DNA of 8,034 nucleotides from Elusimicrobiota bacterium. GTDB taxonomy: Bacteria > Ratteibacteria > UBA8468 > B48-G9 > JAFGKM01. The notes beneath the pieces are model-generated. The model was not told where the DNA came from. It saw only the letters and a list, made by a program, of their open reading frames with translations, and searched no databases. The stretch's first letter is position 1; the number at the start of each line of letters is the position of its first letter. Of this stretch, positions 1-5,713 are shown one piece after another. A program made the translations under genes and the position numbers. Location: the NCBI GenBank assembly GCA_012515635.1, contig JAAYXZ010000026.1, positions 1 through 8,034 on the forward strand. Reading direction: 5' to 3'.

Positions 1-513
1 TATCCTGAGTCCATTGGATATATTTCGCCTTTTTACGGAAACTTTGGTGTCATAGTAAAGGCATATGCTTATATACTTTTGCTTGGCAGGGAAGGCCTAA
101 TAGATGTTGCGGAGAAAGCGGTGCTTAACGCTAACTATATAAAAGAAAAATTGAAAAAGGATTATAAACTGCCTTATGACAAACCCTGTATGCACGAGTG
201 TGTCTTTTCAGCAGAATGGCAAAAAGAAAAAGGTGTTAGCGCTATAGATATAGCAAAATTTCTTATAGACCAAGGTATCCACCCGCCTACGGTATATTTC
301 CCTCTGATAGTAAAAGAGGCGCTGATGGTTGAGCCGACGGAGACAGAAAGCAAAGATACACTGGACCACTTTATTGCTGTAATGAAAGAAGCGGCAAAAC
401 TTGCTGAAACCCATCCTGAAAGGTTTGCAGGATTCCCGGACAACACTCCTATAAGCAGACCTGATGAAGTAAAAGCGGCAAGGGATTTGAACCTCAGGTG
501 GAATAAAAAATGA
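1..513 (+). CDS. gcvPB: Glycine dehydrogenase (decarboxylating) subunit 2, C-terminal part (partial)
   Basis: The reading frame is open from base 1, so the gene begins upstream; 170 residues are visible, about the last third of a family of roughly 480 residues. GcvPB is the subunit of the two-subunit P-protein that normally carries the PLP lysine; it decarboxylates glycine and passes aminomethyl to lipoylated GcvH in the cytoplasm. Seen here: SFYGNFG-like SPFYGNFGV near residue 10, then VKAYAYI, AVLNANYI, LPYDKPCMHE, IHPPTVYFPLIVKEALM and EPTETESKDTLD, closing with DEVKAARDLNLRW, all typical of the C-terminal domain in family order. The PLP-binding lysine lies upstream and cannot be checked. 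The TGA stop overlaps the ATG of the next gene (ATGA), which suggests translational coupling with the lipoylation genes. An internal TTG at 79 is not a real start, because homology continues through it to base 1. Confidence 0.95.
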   Translation, partial: YPESIGYISPFYGNFGVIVKAYAYILLLGREGLIDVAEKAVLNANYIKEKLKKDYKLPYDKPCMHECVFSAEWQKEKGVSAIDIAKFLIDQGIHPPTVYFPLIVKEALMVEPTETESKDTLDHFIAVMKEAAKLAETHPERFAGFPDNTPISRPDEVKAARDLNLRWNKK

Positions 514-1322
514 GGGTATGGCGGCATATCTTTTCAGAAGATACCAATCCTTATACCAATATGGCTGTAGATAGGGCTATGATTGACTTTTACAGAAAAG
601 ATAGTATTCCCTTGTTCAGAATATACAGGTGGCGCCCTCATGGCTTCAGTTATGGGTATTCTCAAAATGCGGAGGAAGTTCTTGATATACCCGCCTGTTA
701 TAAGGACGGAATCTCGTTTGTCAGGAGGAGCACCGGCGGAGGCATAATATATCACGGCAATGAAGCAACTTATTCGGTTGTATGCTCTACCGATGATATT
801 GGTTTACCGGCTGTTGTCAAGGAAGGATATAAAACCATCTGCGCTTTTATTCTGAATACATATCGTTATTATGGGCTTAACCCTGTTTTCGCGATAGATA
901 GCGGATATATAAATAAAAAGAAATCAACAATCTGTTTTGCTTCATTTGAGGACTACGATATACTCATCAATAGAAGGAAGATAGGCGGTAATGCGCAGAA
1001 AAGACATAAAAAAATAATAATGCAACACGGTTCCATACCTCTTATACTTGATAATGCGCCTGTGCTGAAGTATGTAAAAGAAAAACTTCCTCTCTCCGCG
1101 CAGCAAACAACAGATATCAGGTCAGAGATAGGGAGAGACATCAGTTTTGAAGAGTTTGCAAGCGTATTGAAAGAGTGCTTTGTAAAGACATTTGCAGTGA
1201 AATTGAATGAGAAAGCTTTAACCTTGGAAGAGAAAGAGACGGTAAAGGTATATGAAGAGCAACTTATACAAGAAAAAGATTATCTTATCGGAGACAGGGG
1301 CGACAAAAAATATTCTGCGTGA
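510..1322 (+). CDS. lipM: Lipoate/octanoate transferase family protein, LipM-like octanoyltransferase
   Basis: A 270-residue single-domain protein of the BPL/LplA/LipB superfamily, predicted to move octanoate from acyl carrier protein to GcvH, the step before sulfur insertion by LipA. RRSTGGGIIYHG (residues 72-83) is the glycine-rich acyl-binding signature, and RRKIGGNAQKR (155-165) holds the conserved lysine K157. QHGSIPL follows at 172-178. Cys142, in TICFASFEDYD, sits where LipM enzymes carry their nucleophile; typical ATP-dependent LplA ligases have other residues there and usually an extra C-terminal domain, absent here. I therefore prefer octanoyltransferase over ligase, but ligase or LipL-type amidotransfer activity is not excluded. 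The ATG at 510 overlaps the gcvPB stop and has an AGGTGG ribosome site at 496-501, 8 nt away. The 3' end overlaps lipA by 71 nt. The context with gcvPB and lipA fits a role in lipoylating GcvH. Confidence 0.85.
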   Translation: MRVWRHIFSEDTNPYTNMAVDRAMIDFYRKDSIPLFRIYRWRPHGFSYGYSQNAEEVLDIPACYKDGISFVRRSTGGGIIYHGNEATYSVVCSTDDIGLPAVVKEGYKTICAFILNTYRYYGLNPVFAIDSGYINKKKSTICFASFEDYDILINRRKIGGNAQKRHKKIIMQHGSIPLILDNAPVLKYVKEKLPLSAQQTTDIRSEIGRDISFEEFASVLKECFVKTFAVKLNEKALTLEEKETVKVYEEQLIQEKDYLIGDRGDKKYSA

Positions 1323-2085
1323 ATTGAAACTCCATTCTGTCTGCGAGGAGAGCAGATGCCCCAATATCTCGGAATGCTTCAAAAAGAGGACAACAACATT
1401 TTTGATATTAGGCGATATTTGCACAAGAAACTGCCGTTTTTGCAGTATGAAAAAAGGGAGACCCGCCCTTGTGGATTATGGTGAGCCGTCAAGAGTAGCG
1501 GAGGCAGTGAGGATGTTAGGTATGGATTATGTAGTTATTACGAGTGTGACGAGGGATGATTTGCCTGATGGCGGCGCAGGCATCTTTAGAGAGACGGTGG
1601 AAGAGATAAGAAGGGCTGGGTTTAACGGCAGAATAGAGGTTCTAATCCCGGATTTTAATGGAGATGAAAGGGCAATAGAGACAATTCTTTCCGCTTCCCC
1701 TGATGTTGTCTCACATAATATAGAGACAGTTCAGCGGTTATATACTGTTTTACGTGAGAAAGCCGACTATAACAGGTCTCTCGGCATATTGAAAAACATT
1801 AAAAAGTTAAACCCGATTCAGAAGACAAAATCAGGTATGATGTTGGGACTGGAAGAGACAGAACAGGAGATTACAGAGACCATTAAAGATGTATCTGTTA
1901 CCGCCTGTGATTTTTTCAGCATAGGGCAGTATCTTGCGCCAGAGAAGATAAGTTATCCTGTTCAGAGATATTTAACTCCTGAAGAATTTGAATATTATAA
2001 GGAAAAAGCGTTAGATGTGGGGTTCTTGCATGTTGAAAGCGGGGTATATGTGCGCACCTCTTATAATGCCGCAGCATATTTTTAA
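1252..2085 (+). CDS. lipA: Lipoyl synthase
   Basis: A 277-residue radical-SAM enzyme that inserts two sulfurs into octanoyl-GcvH (or other octanoylated E2 domains) to form the lipoyl cofactor. All cluster ligands are visible: C31, C36 and C42 (CX4CX5C) for the auxiliary 4Fe-4S cluster that donates sulfur; C57, C61 and C64 (CX3CX2C) for the SAM-binding cluster; and the C-terminal R268-T269-S270-Y271, which keeps the second serine of the usual RSSY motif that ligates the auxiliary cluster. VITSVTRDDLPDGGA, VLIPDFNGD, VVSHNIETV, KSGMMLGL and IGQYLAP follow in family order. A TAA in this frame at 1243-1245 rules out a longer start, so the ATG at 1252, inside lipM, is the first available. Residues from about K9 already resemble LipA N-termini, so the overlap seems real. 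An AAAGG at 1244-1248 lies only 3 nt from the start, a tight spacing. Confidence 0.95.
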   Translation: MKSNLYKKKIILSETGATKNILRELKLHSVCEESRCPNISECFKKRTTTFLILGDICTRNCRFCSMKKGRPALVDYGEPSRVAEAVRMLGMDYVVITSVTRDDLPDGGAGIFRETVEEIRRAGFNGRIEVLIPDFNGDERAIETILSASPDVVSHNIETVQRLYTVLREKADYNRSLGILKNIKKLNPIQKTKSGMMLGLEETEQEITETIKDVSVTACDFFSIGQYLAPEKISYPVQRYLTPEEFEYYKEKALDVGFLHVESGVYVRTSYNAAAYF

Positions 2086-2136
2086 ATATTGTCTAATCTC
2101 CCGCCTGTTCAAAAAGCAAAGAGAATAATAAAATTT

Positions 2137-3534
2137 TTATTCAATAACAGAGACCTCTATCACCCGTATCTTTTTCCAACTGCCTTTAAGAAAACGGAAT
2201 AGAAAGATAAACCCAAGGAGTATCACATACATTGTTGCTATAATCCATGCCGCATATATACCCTGTTTGAGAAGCACAATGACTACATACGAGGGGATGA
2301 TAAGCGTGAATACAGATGCCAGCGTAACAGCTTTGACGATATATTTTGTGTCTCCTGCGCCTTTTAAAGCTGAGGCGAATATTATATTCATAGTGTCAAA
2401 GATGGAATAAAAAGCAACGAATTTTAAAAGAACAATAGCTGTCTGATACATCTCTGTGAAATCACCCGTATATACCCGCGGAATAAAAGGTTTTATAAAT
2501 GTGTCAGGGAATAGAATATAAAAAAGAGCAATTAACCCCATATAAAGGAAAGTAATATGGAATCCGGAATAGGTGCTTTTTTCTGCGAGAGATGAATTGT
2601 TTTTACCTAAATTCTGTCCTACCAGAATACTTACTCCCATACCTATTCCTATCATAGGCATAAATGCGATTGTGTTGATGTTAAATGCGATATTTGTAGC
2701 GGCAAGCGGAATAACTCCCAAGCGTCCTACAAAAAGAAGGAATAGAGAAAATCCCGCTGTATCTGAAAACCATTGGATACTGTTAGGCAGCCCGAAATGT
2801 AAAAGTCGTTTAAAAAGAGGTAAATCAAACCTAAAATTCTTTTTTACAGCATACAGAGCATCGCTTCTCAAGAAAAGAGCAAGGTATATGATAAATGCGA
2901 TAAAAGTGGCTATTATCGTTGCGATTGCCGCTCCCGCTATTCCCATCTCGGGAAACCCCCACTTACCGAAAATCATGGCATAATCCAAAACTATATTTAT
3001 GGCTGTTTGAAGGAAACTTATCCACATTACAGGCAGGGTATATCCTCTCCCTGAAAAAAATCCTGCAATAGAAGAAGATGCTATTGCAGGGAAACTGCCA
3101 AGACAGAGTATTCTGAAATAGATGGTTTCATAAGCGGCTATATCAGGAGGATGTCCTGCAAAAGCAAAAAACAGATGGGCGAACGGAATTAACGAAAGCA
3201 TAACCAATCCGCCTATAAAAGAGAAGTAGATGCCCTGCCATGTAATTTTCCCTATCCTCTCTAATCTTTCCGCCCCGTAATATTGTGCTACAAAAGTGCT
3301 TACAAAAGAGGTAGTTCCCGCGAATATGTTTATAATAGTGCTGTTCAGCATCCCCGCAGGCAAAGATGCCGCAATGGTCTCCACGGAGTACCGGGAGAGA
3401 AACAATCTGTCAACAAAATGCTGAATAGTCCACGAACTTGTGCTTAATATCAAGGGAAAAGAGAGAATCAACAGTTCCTTGTACCCTCCCTCTTTGCCCC
3501 ACCTTGCAGATATGAATGATAAAAGTTTTTTCAC
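2137..3534 (-). CDS. MATE-family multidrug/metabolite exporter
   Basis: A 465-residue inner-membrane protein, the usual length for the MATE (NorM/DinF-like) family, which exports organic cations and other compounds in exchange for Na+ or H+. The sequence is hydrophobic throughout, with about twelve membrane segments and the internal two-fold repeat of the family. Seen: ILSFPLILSTSSWTIQHFVDRLFLS in the first helix region, FVAQYYGA, GFFSGRGYT in the first half and the equivalent ASALKGAGDTK (GAGDT at 392-396) in the second, plus GVSILVGQNLG. Transported substrate and coupling ion cannot be read from the sequence. The start is GTG (complement of 3532-3534), with GGAG at 3544-3541 on the minus strand, 6 nt upstream. 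It lies 141 nt downstream of the Tic20-like gene on the same strand and converges on lipA across 51 bp. A candidate -10 box lies about 43 nt upstream, so it may have its own promoter. Confidence 0.92.
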   Translation of the reverse strand: MKKLLSFISARWGKEGGYKELLILSFPLILSTSSWTIQHFVDRLFLSRYSVETIAASLPAGMLNSTIINIFAGTTSFVSTFVAQYYGAERLERIGKITWQGIYFSFIGGLVMLSLIPFAHLFFAFAGHPPDIAAYETIYFRILCLGSFPAIASSSIAGFFSGRGYTLPVMWISFLQTAINIVLDYAMIFGKWGFPEMGIAGAAIATIIATFIAFIIYLALFLRSDALYAVKKNFRFDLPLFKRLLHFGLPNSIQWFSDTAGFSLFLLFVGRLGVIPLAATNIAFNINTIAFMPMIGIGMGVSILVGQNLGKNNSSLAEKSTYSGFHITFLYMGLIALFYILFPDTFIKPFIPRVYTGDFTEMYQTAIVLLKFVAFYSIFDTMNIIFASALKGAGDTKYIVKAVTLASVFTLIIPSYVVIVLLKQGIYAAWIIATMYVILLGFIFLFRFLKGSWKKIRVIEVSVIE

Positions 3535-3576
3535 ACTCTTCTCCGAACAAATTAAAAGACAAAGCCCCTTTTTTGT

Positions 3577-3582
3577 ATTATA
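3577..3582 (-). promoter_or_regulatory. Candidate -10 box (TATAAT) ahead of the MATE gene
   Basis: On the minus strand a perfect TATAAT lies in the 141-nt gap upstream of the exporter. Transcription would start near 3570 and leave a leader of about 36 nt holding the GGAG ribosome site. No good -35 box stands 16-18 bp upstream (only T-rich sequence such as TTTTCT); a TTGTCT is just 11 bp away, which is too close. The promoter is therefore weak or false, and the exporter could instead be read through from upstream. Confidence 0.35.
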
Positions 3583-3675
3583 AATCTTTCATAAGACAAA
3601 GAAAAAGAATGAGATATACTTATGTTAATGGAGATTCCAAGATTGTTTTTATGATATCGCTCGTTAACTGTGTTT

Positions 3676-3999
3676 TTAGAACTGTATCTTGTTCGCATAT
3701 TCCCCTATGACGGGGAGCGGTTCTGTCTTACCCTGTAGGGCGTTAATTATTCCTATTATCATTAGTATAACAAGGAATAACATACCTACTAAACAGACAG
3801 GTCTCATAAAAGGTATCCTGTTCAATATGACGCATATTACTCGCCATATGATTGAAACTACAAGAAGAACTATACCCTGTTTCACATGGAATTTTGAAAA
3901 CTCATTATCATCTTCATTGGCGAGAAGCGGTATTAATAGCAAAATCCCTAAATAAGAAAGCCATGCCAATTTTCTTCCTTCCACTGTTTTTTTATCCAT
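3676..3999 (-). CDS. Small Tic20/DUF4870-like membrane protein
   Basis: A 107-residue protein with three hydrophobic segments at about 11-28, 41-60 and 67-86. It matches the bacterial Tic20-like/DUF4870 pattern: LAWLSYLGILLLIPLL, then FHVKQG (37-42), the GIINALQGK turn (83-91) and PLPVIGEYANKI at the end. These are inner-membrane proteins without a settled function; the chloroplast import link of Tic20 should not be carried over. I chose the ATG at 3999 because AAAGGA lies 6 nt upstream; an in-frame GTG at 4017 would add six residues but has no ribosome site. It follows the unknown conserved gene by 29 nt on the same strand, so the two are probably co-transcribed. Confidence 0.8.
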   Translation of the reverse strand: MDKKTVEGRKLAWLSYLGILLLIPLLANEDDNEFSKFHVKQGIVLLVVSIIWRVICVILNRIPFMRPVCLVGMLFLVILMIIGIINALQGKTEPLPVIGEYANKIQF

Positions 4000-4028
4000 C
4001 TCTCCCTTCCTTTCCACGGTTTACTTGG

Positions 4029-4814
4029 TTATGCCTTATCTTTATCGCTTGTCAGCGTAAAAGGCGGTTCTTTGGATATTGATTCAATAATACCTGTCGC
4101 TTTTTTAATCGCTCCTTCGGCGCCCTCCAAAAGAAGCCATATACTACCTTCCGCATTTGCTACCCCGCCTGCTGAAAATAACTCTGCCTTTGCGCCCGTA
4201 AGGATGTGTATTGCTTCTAATTCAGTGATTATCTCTCCGCTTACAGGAAAGAGGCGCGGCCCTTCTATTCCAGGTGTGTTCACTTTCATAGCGAGCATAT
4301 CTATATTCCCGTATATCCGTTTTTCAAGCCCTACAGGAATTATAAGACGCAATGTTTTTCCTATAATATTAGGCAATGCTATTCCTATGGTTCCTGCCTT
4401 TGCATCTCCGATAAGTATCCCTGCTTTTCTGTCGTCTATATTCAGGGCATTTGCTCCTTTGATTATAATATCACCTGCACTCATCAGTTCTATTGCATCA
4501 AAGACGGTCTTTCCTTTTTGCCATTCTCCGTTGACGATAATGACATCGCCGTTGAACCTCTGTTCAGGTAATTTGCCGGTGATGTCTGTAGGTTGTAATG
4601 GTGAGGCGGTTATTCCTCTAAAGAAAGCGTCTCTGCTGAATCCTTTCTCTTGCCGTATGGACTGCAATATTTCTTCCGCTACATATCCATTGGTGGTGCC
4701 TGCAATAATGGCTATAATGCCTGATTTTAACCGTTCTTTCACAGCAGGATGGTCTGCTACCGCCATCCCTATTAATCTCTTGCCTGCCGCTACAGTTAAT
4801 GTTGTCTTTATCAT
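4029..4814 (-). CDS. Conserved protein of unknown function
   Basis: A 261-residue protein, apparently soluble, with no signal peptide. I recognise the layout from uncharacterised proteins of bacteria and archaea but know no established function. Visible landmarks: TLTVAAGKRLI (5-15), IIAGTTNGYVAEEIL (36-50), FFRGIT (64-69), GDVIIVNGEWQKGKT (89-103), GDIIIKGANAL (114-124), ILIGDAKAGTIG (133-144), LIIPVGLEKR (157-166), EGPRLFPVSGE (184-194), and SAGGVANAEGSIWL (214-227). Alternating beta strands and glycine turns suggest an alpha/beta fold; AGTTNGYVAEE and KGANAL faintly recall the ISOCOT/LUD (phosphosugar isomerase/CoA transferase-like) fold, which is a guess. The frame stays open to 4874, but those codons lie inside tRNA-Pro. 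I chose the ATG at 4814, which has GGAAG 6 nt upstream; the ATG at 4829 has none. It begins 27 nt after tRNA-Pro, so one transcript may carry both. Confidence 0.82.
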   Translation of the reverse strand: MIKTTLTVAAGKRLIGMAVADHPAVKERLKSGIIAIIAGTTNGYVAEEILQSIRQEKGFSRDAFFRGITASPLQPTDITGKLPEQRFNGDVIIVNGEWQKGKTVFDAIELMSAGDIIIKGANALNIDDRKAGILIGDAKAGTIGIALPNIIGKTLRLIIPVGLEKRIYGNIDMLAMKVNTPGIEGPRLFPVSGEIITELEAIHILTGAKAELFSAGGVANAEGSIWLLLEGAEGAIKKATGIIESISKEPPFTLTSDKDKA

Positions 4815-4841
4815 AAAACGCTTCCGCATAATAACCGAGAG

Positions 4842-4917
4842 TCGGGGCGCTCGGATTTGAACCGAGGACCTCATGGTCCCAAACCATGCGCGCTAAACCG
4901 GACTGCGCTACGCCCCG
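4842..4917 (-). tRNA. tRNA-Pro (anticodon TGG)
   Basis: A 76-nt cloverleaf folds on the minus strand. The acceptor CGGGGCG pairs fully with CGCCCCG, followed by discriminator A73. The D arm is GCGC/GCGC with an 11-nt loop, the anticodon stem CATGG/CCATG, and the T arm CTCGG/CCGAG with loop TTCAAAT. The seven-base anticodon loop TTTGGGA places TGG at 34-36 (complement of 4879-4881), reading proline CCN codons. CCA is not encoded: the genomic bases after A73 are CTC, so the tail must be added enzymatically. No terminator follows before the downstream conserved gene. Confidence 0.95.
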
Positions 4918-5044
4918 CGCTTTTTTAAATTAACACCAAAACTCCTTAACTCTGAGAAGTTTGATTCTTTCCTTTAATGTAGAATGAACAAGACAAAAAT
5001 GTTTTATCTCTAAACCTTCTGTATAAGGTACTGTTCTCTATCAT

Positions 5045-5073
5045 ATTTTACACGAAAGGTTATATTTTCGCAA
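5045..5073 (-). promoter_or_regulatory. Candidate sigma-70-type promoter for tRNA-Pro operon
   Basis: On the minus strand TTGCGA (5073-5068) and TAAAAT (5050-5045) are separated by exactly 17 bp, matching 4/6 and 5/6 of the consensus boxes. Transcription would start near 5038, leaving about 120 nt before the tRNA-Pro 5' end, long for a tRNA leader but possible. No better box was found nearer the tRNA. Confidence 0.45.
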
Positions 5074-5084
5074 CGGTTGAAAAT
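5064..5084. promoter_or_regulatory. Small dyad between divergent tRNA promoters
   Basis: ATTTTC at 5064-5069 and GAAAAT at 5079-5084 form a perfect 6-bp inverted repeat with a 9-bp centre. It overlaps the minus-strand -35 box and ends 3 bp before the plus-strand -35 box. The position would suit an operator or a shared activator site, but short AT-rich dyads arise by chance, so the role is unproven. Confidence 0.25.
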
Positions 5085-5087
5085 CTC

Positions 5088-5116
5088 TTTACCTTTTATG
5101 AAAAGTAGTTTATAAT
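5088..5116 (+). promoter_or_regulatory. Candidate sigma-70-type promoter for tRNA-Lys
   Basis: TTTACC at 5088-5093 (4/6 of the -35 consensus) and a perfect TATAAT at 5111-5116 are separated by exactly 17 bp. Transcription would start near 5123, about 15 nt before the mature tRNA-Lys 5' end, a normal short tRNA leader. It is back-to-back with the candidate minus-strand promoter. Confidence 0.65.
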
Positions 5117-5137
5117 AATTGTTTACAATGTTGTTTT

Positions 5138-5210
5138 GGGCCGCTAGCTCATCTGGTAGAGCACCGCCCTTTTAAGGCGGGCGTGGCAGGTTCGAGTCCT
5201 GCGCGGCCTA
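5138..5210 (+). tRNA. tRNA-Lys (anticodon TTT)
   Basis: A 73-nt cloverleaf. The acceptor GGGCCGC pairs with GCGGCCT, with position 1 against 72 as a G-T(U) wobble, followed by discriminator A73. The D arm is GCTC/GAGC, the anticodon stem CCGCC/GGCGG, the variable loop GCGTG, and the T arm GCAGG/CCTGC with loop TTCGAGT. The anticodon loop CTTTTAA places TTT at 5171-5173, reading lysine codons. CCA is not encoded; a run of six T (5211-5216) follows the gene directly and may help end transcription, although no separate terminator hairpin precedes it. A good promoter lies just upstream. Confidence 0.95.
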
Positions 5211-5277
5211 TTTTTTGCTCTCTTTGCGGCAAGATTAGAAGGGGGCGAATTCAGAGATTCTTTTGCCTCTCTTGTTT

Positions 5278-5298
5278 TCCTCCCCCTTGAGAAGAGGA
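5278..5298. repeat. Degenerate solitary copy of the C-rich palindrome
   Basis: TCCTCCCCCTTGAG followed by AAGAGGA shares the left arm and loop of the array palindromes at 5537-5559 and 5622-5644, but the right arm has lost its G-run. Only the outer bases (TCCTC against GAGGA, allowing one mismatch) can still pair. It lies about 130 bp before the main array and shows that the family spread beyond it. Confidence 0.55.
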
Positions 5299-5354
5299 CT
5301 TCTCTTCTTTTTTCTCCGTTTATTAGAGATAGATTTCCTTAATCTCTTATGCTT

Positions 5355-5372
5355 CTTCCCCTTTTAGGGAAG
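5355..5372. repeat. Hairpin CTTCCC/GGGAAG, probable diverged palindrome copy
   Basis: CTTCCC (5355-5360) and GGGAAG (5367-5372) form a perfect 6-bp stem around CTTTTA. The pyrimidine-left, purine-right layout resembles the array palindromes. No T-run follows, so it does not look like an intrinsic terminator on the plus strand. Confidence 0.4.
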
Positions 5373-5426
5373 GATTATTCTCTTCTCCGCTCATCTTTTT
5401 AAGATGGGATGATTATGCTCCTTTAC

Positions 5427-5660
5427 GCTCCTCCCCCTTGATGTGAGGATACTCTCCAATGCTCTCCTCCCCCTTGATGTGAGGATTTTCTCCAATGCTC
5501 TTCTCCCCCTTGATGTGAGGATACTCTCCAATAATCTCCTCCCCCTTGAGGGGGGAGGATGAAGGTGGGGGTGCTTCCTTTGCTCTTCTCCCCCTTGATG
5601 TGAGGATACTCTCCAATGCTCTCCTCCCCCTTGAGGGGGGAGGATGAAGGTGGGGGTGGC
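5427..5660. repeat. Tandem array with 36-bp period and two intact palindromes
   Basis: Six units lie head to tail, starting at 5427 (34 bp), 5461, 5497, 5533, 5582 and 5618. Four share the core CTCCCCCTTGATGTGAGGAT followed by CTCTCCAAT (unit 2 has TTT for TAC just before it). Units 4 and 6 instead carry the intact palindrome TCCTCCCCC-TTGAG-GGGGGAGGA (9-bp arms at 5537-5545/5551-5559 and 5622-5630/5636-5644), then a G-rich tail GATGAAGGTGGGGGTG. Units 3 and 5 are identical over 36 bp, and 5497-5573 matches 5582-5658 with two differences, so an 85-bp block was itself duplicated. There are no variable spacers, so this is not CRISPR. The intact units resemble REP-type palindromic elements; the TTGATGTGAGGA units look like decayed copies that keep only a 5-bp stem. 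Confidence 0.85.
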
Positions 5661-5713
5661 AGTTAAAAACTCTTCACCCTCACCCATATGCCCTCTCCCC
5701 TCAAGGGAGAGGG
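5649..5713. repeat. Inverted tail and second palindrome (BIME-like arrangement)
   Basis: The G-rich tail GGTGGGGGTG (5649-5658) of the last array unit faces CACCCTCACC (5675-5684), its reverse complement with one mismatch, across 16 nt. Beyond that lies a second palindrome, CCCTCTCCC (5691-5699) and GGGAGAGGG (5705-5713) around CTCAA. The order is palindrome, tail, spacer, inverted tail, palindrome, which matches the way REP elements pair in opposite orientation. The two palindromes differ in sequence (TCCTCCCCC versus CCCTCTCCC), so two related subfamilies meet here. Confidence 0.65.

Noticed and set aside
79..513. Separate 144-residue gene starting at TTG 79
   Set aside because: The frame continues open to base 1 with clear GcvPB sequence, so this is an internal codon of a gene cut by the window edge.
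2110..2140. Bidirectional terminator between lipA and the MATE gene
   Set aside because: The only dyad (AATAAAA-T-TTTTATT) has no loop and no GC pairs, so it cannot make a standard terminator hairpin.
2573..2983. Plus-strand 136-residue open frame inside the MATE gene
   Set aside because: It is the complement of membrane-helix codons, with no ribosome site and no recognisable domain.
4072..4860. Plus-strand 262-residue open frame opposite the conserved unknown gene
   Set aside because: It is the antisense shadow of the minus-strand gene, runs into tRNA-Pro and its translation resembles no protein; the minus-strand frame has clear motif structure and a ribosome site.
4815..4874. Longer N-terminus for the conserved unknown protein, starting at 4874 or 4829
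   Set aside because: The first 11 codons would lie inside tRNA-Pro, and neither start has a ribosome site, while the ATG at 4814 does.
5551..5573. G-quadruplex in the G-rich array tails
   Set aside because: There are only two long G-runs (GGGGGG and GGGGG) with GG pairs between; four tracts of three are not cleanly available.
5427..5660. CRISPR array with 36-bp repeats
   Set aside because: Units abut directly with no spacers, contain a strong palindrome and differ from one another; no cas genes are visible.
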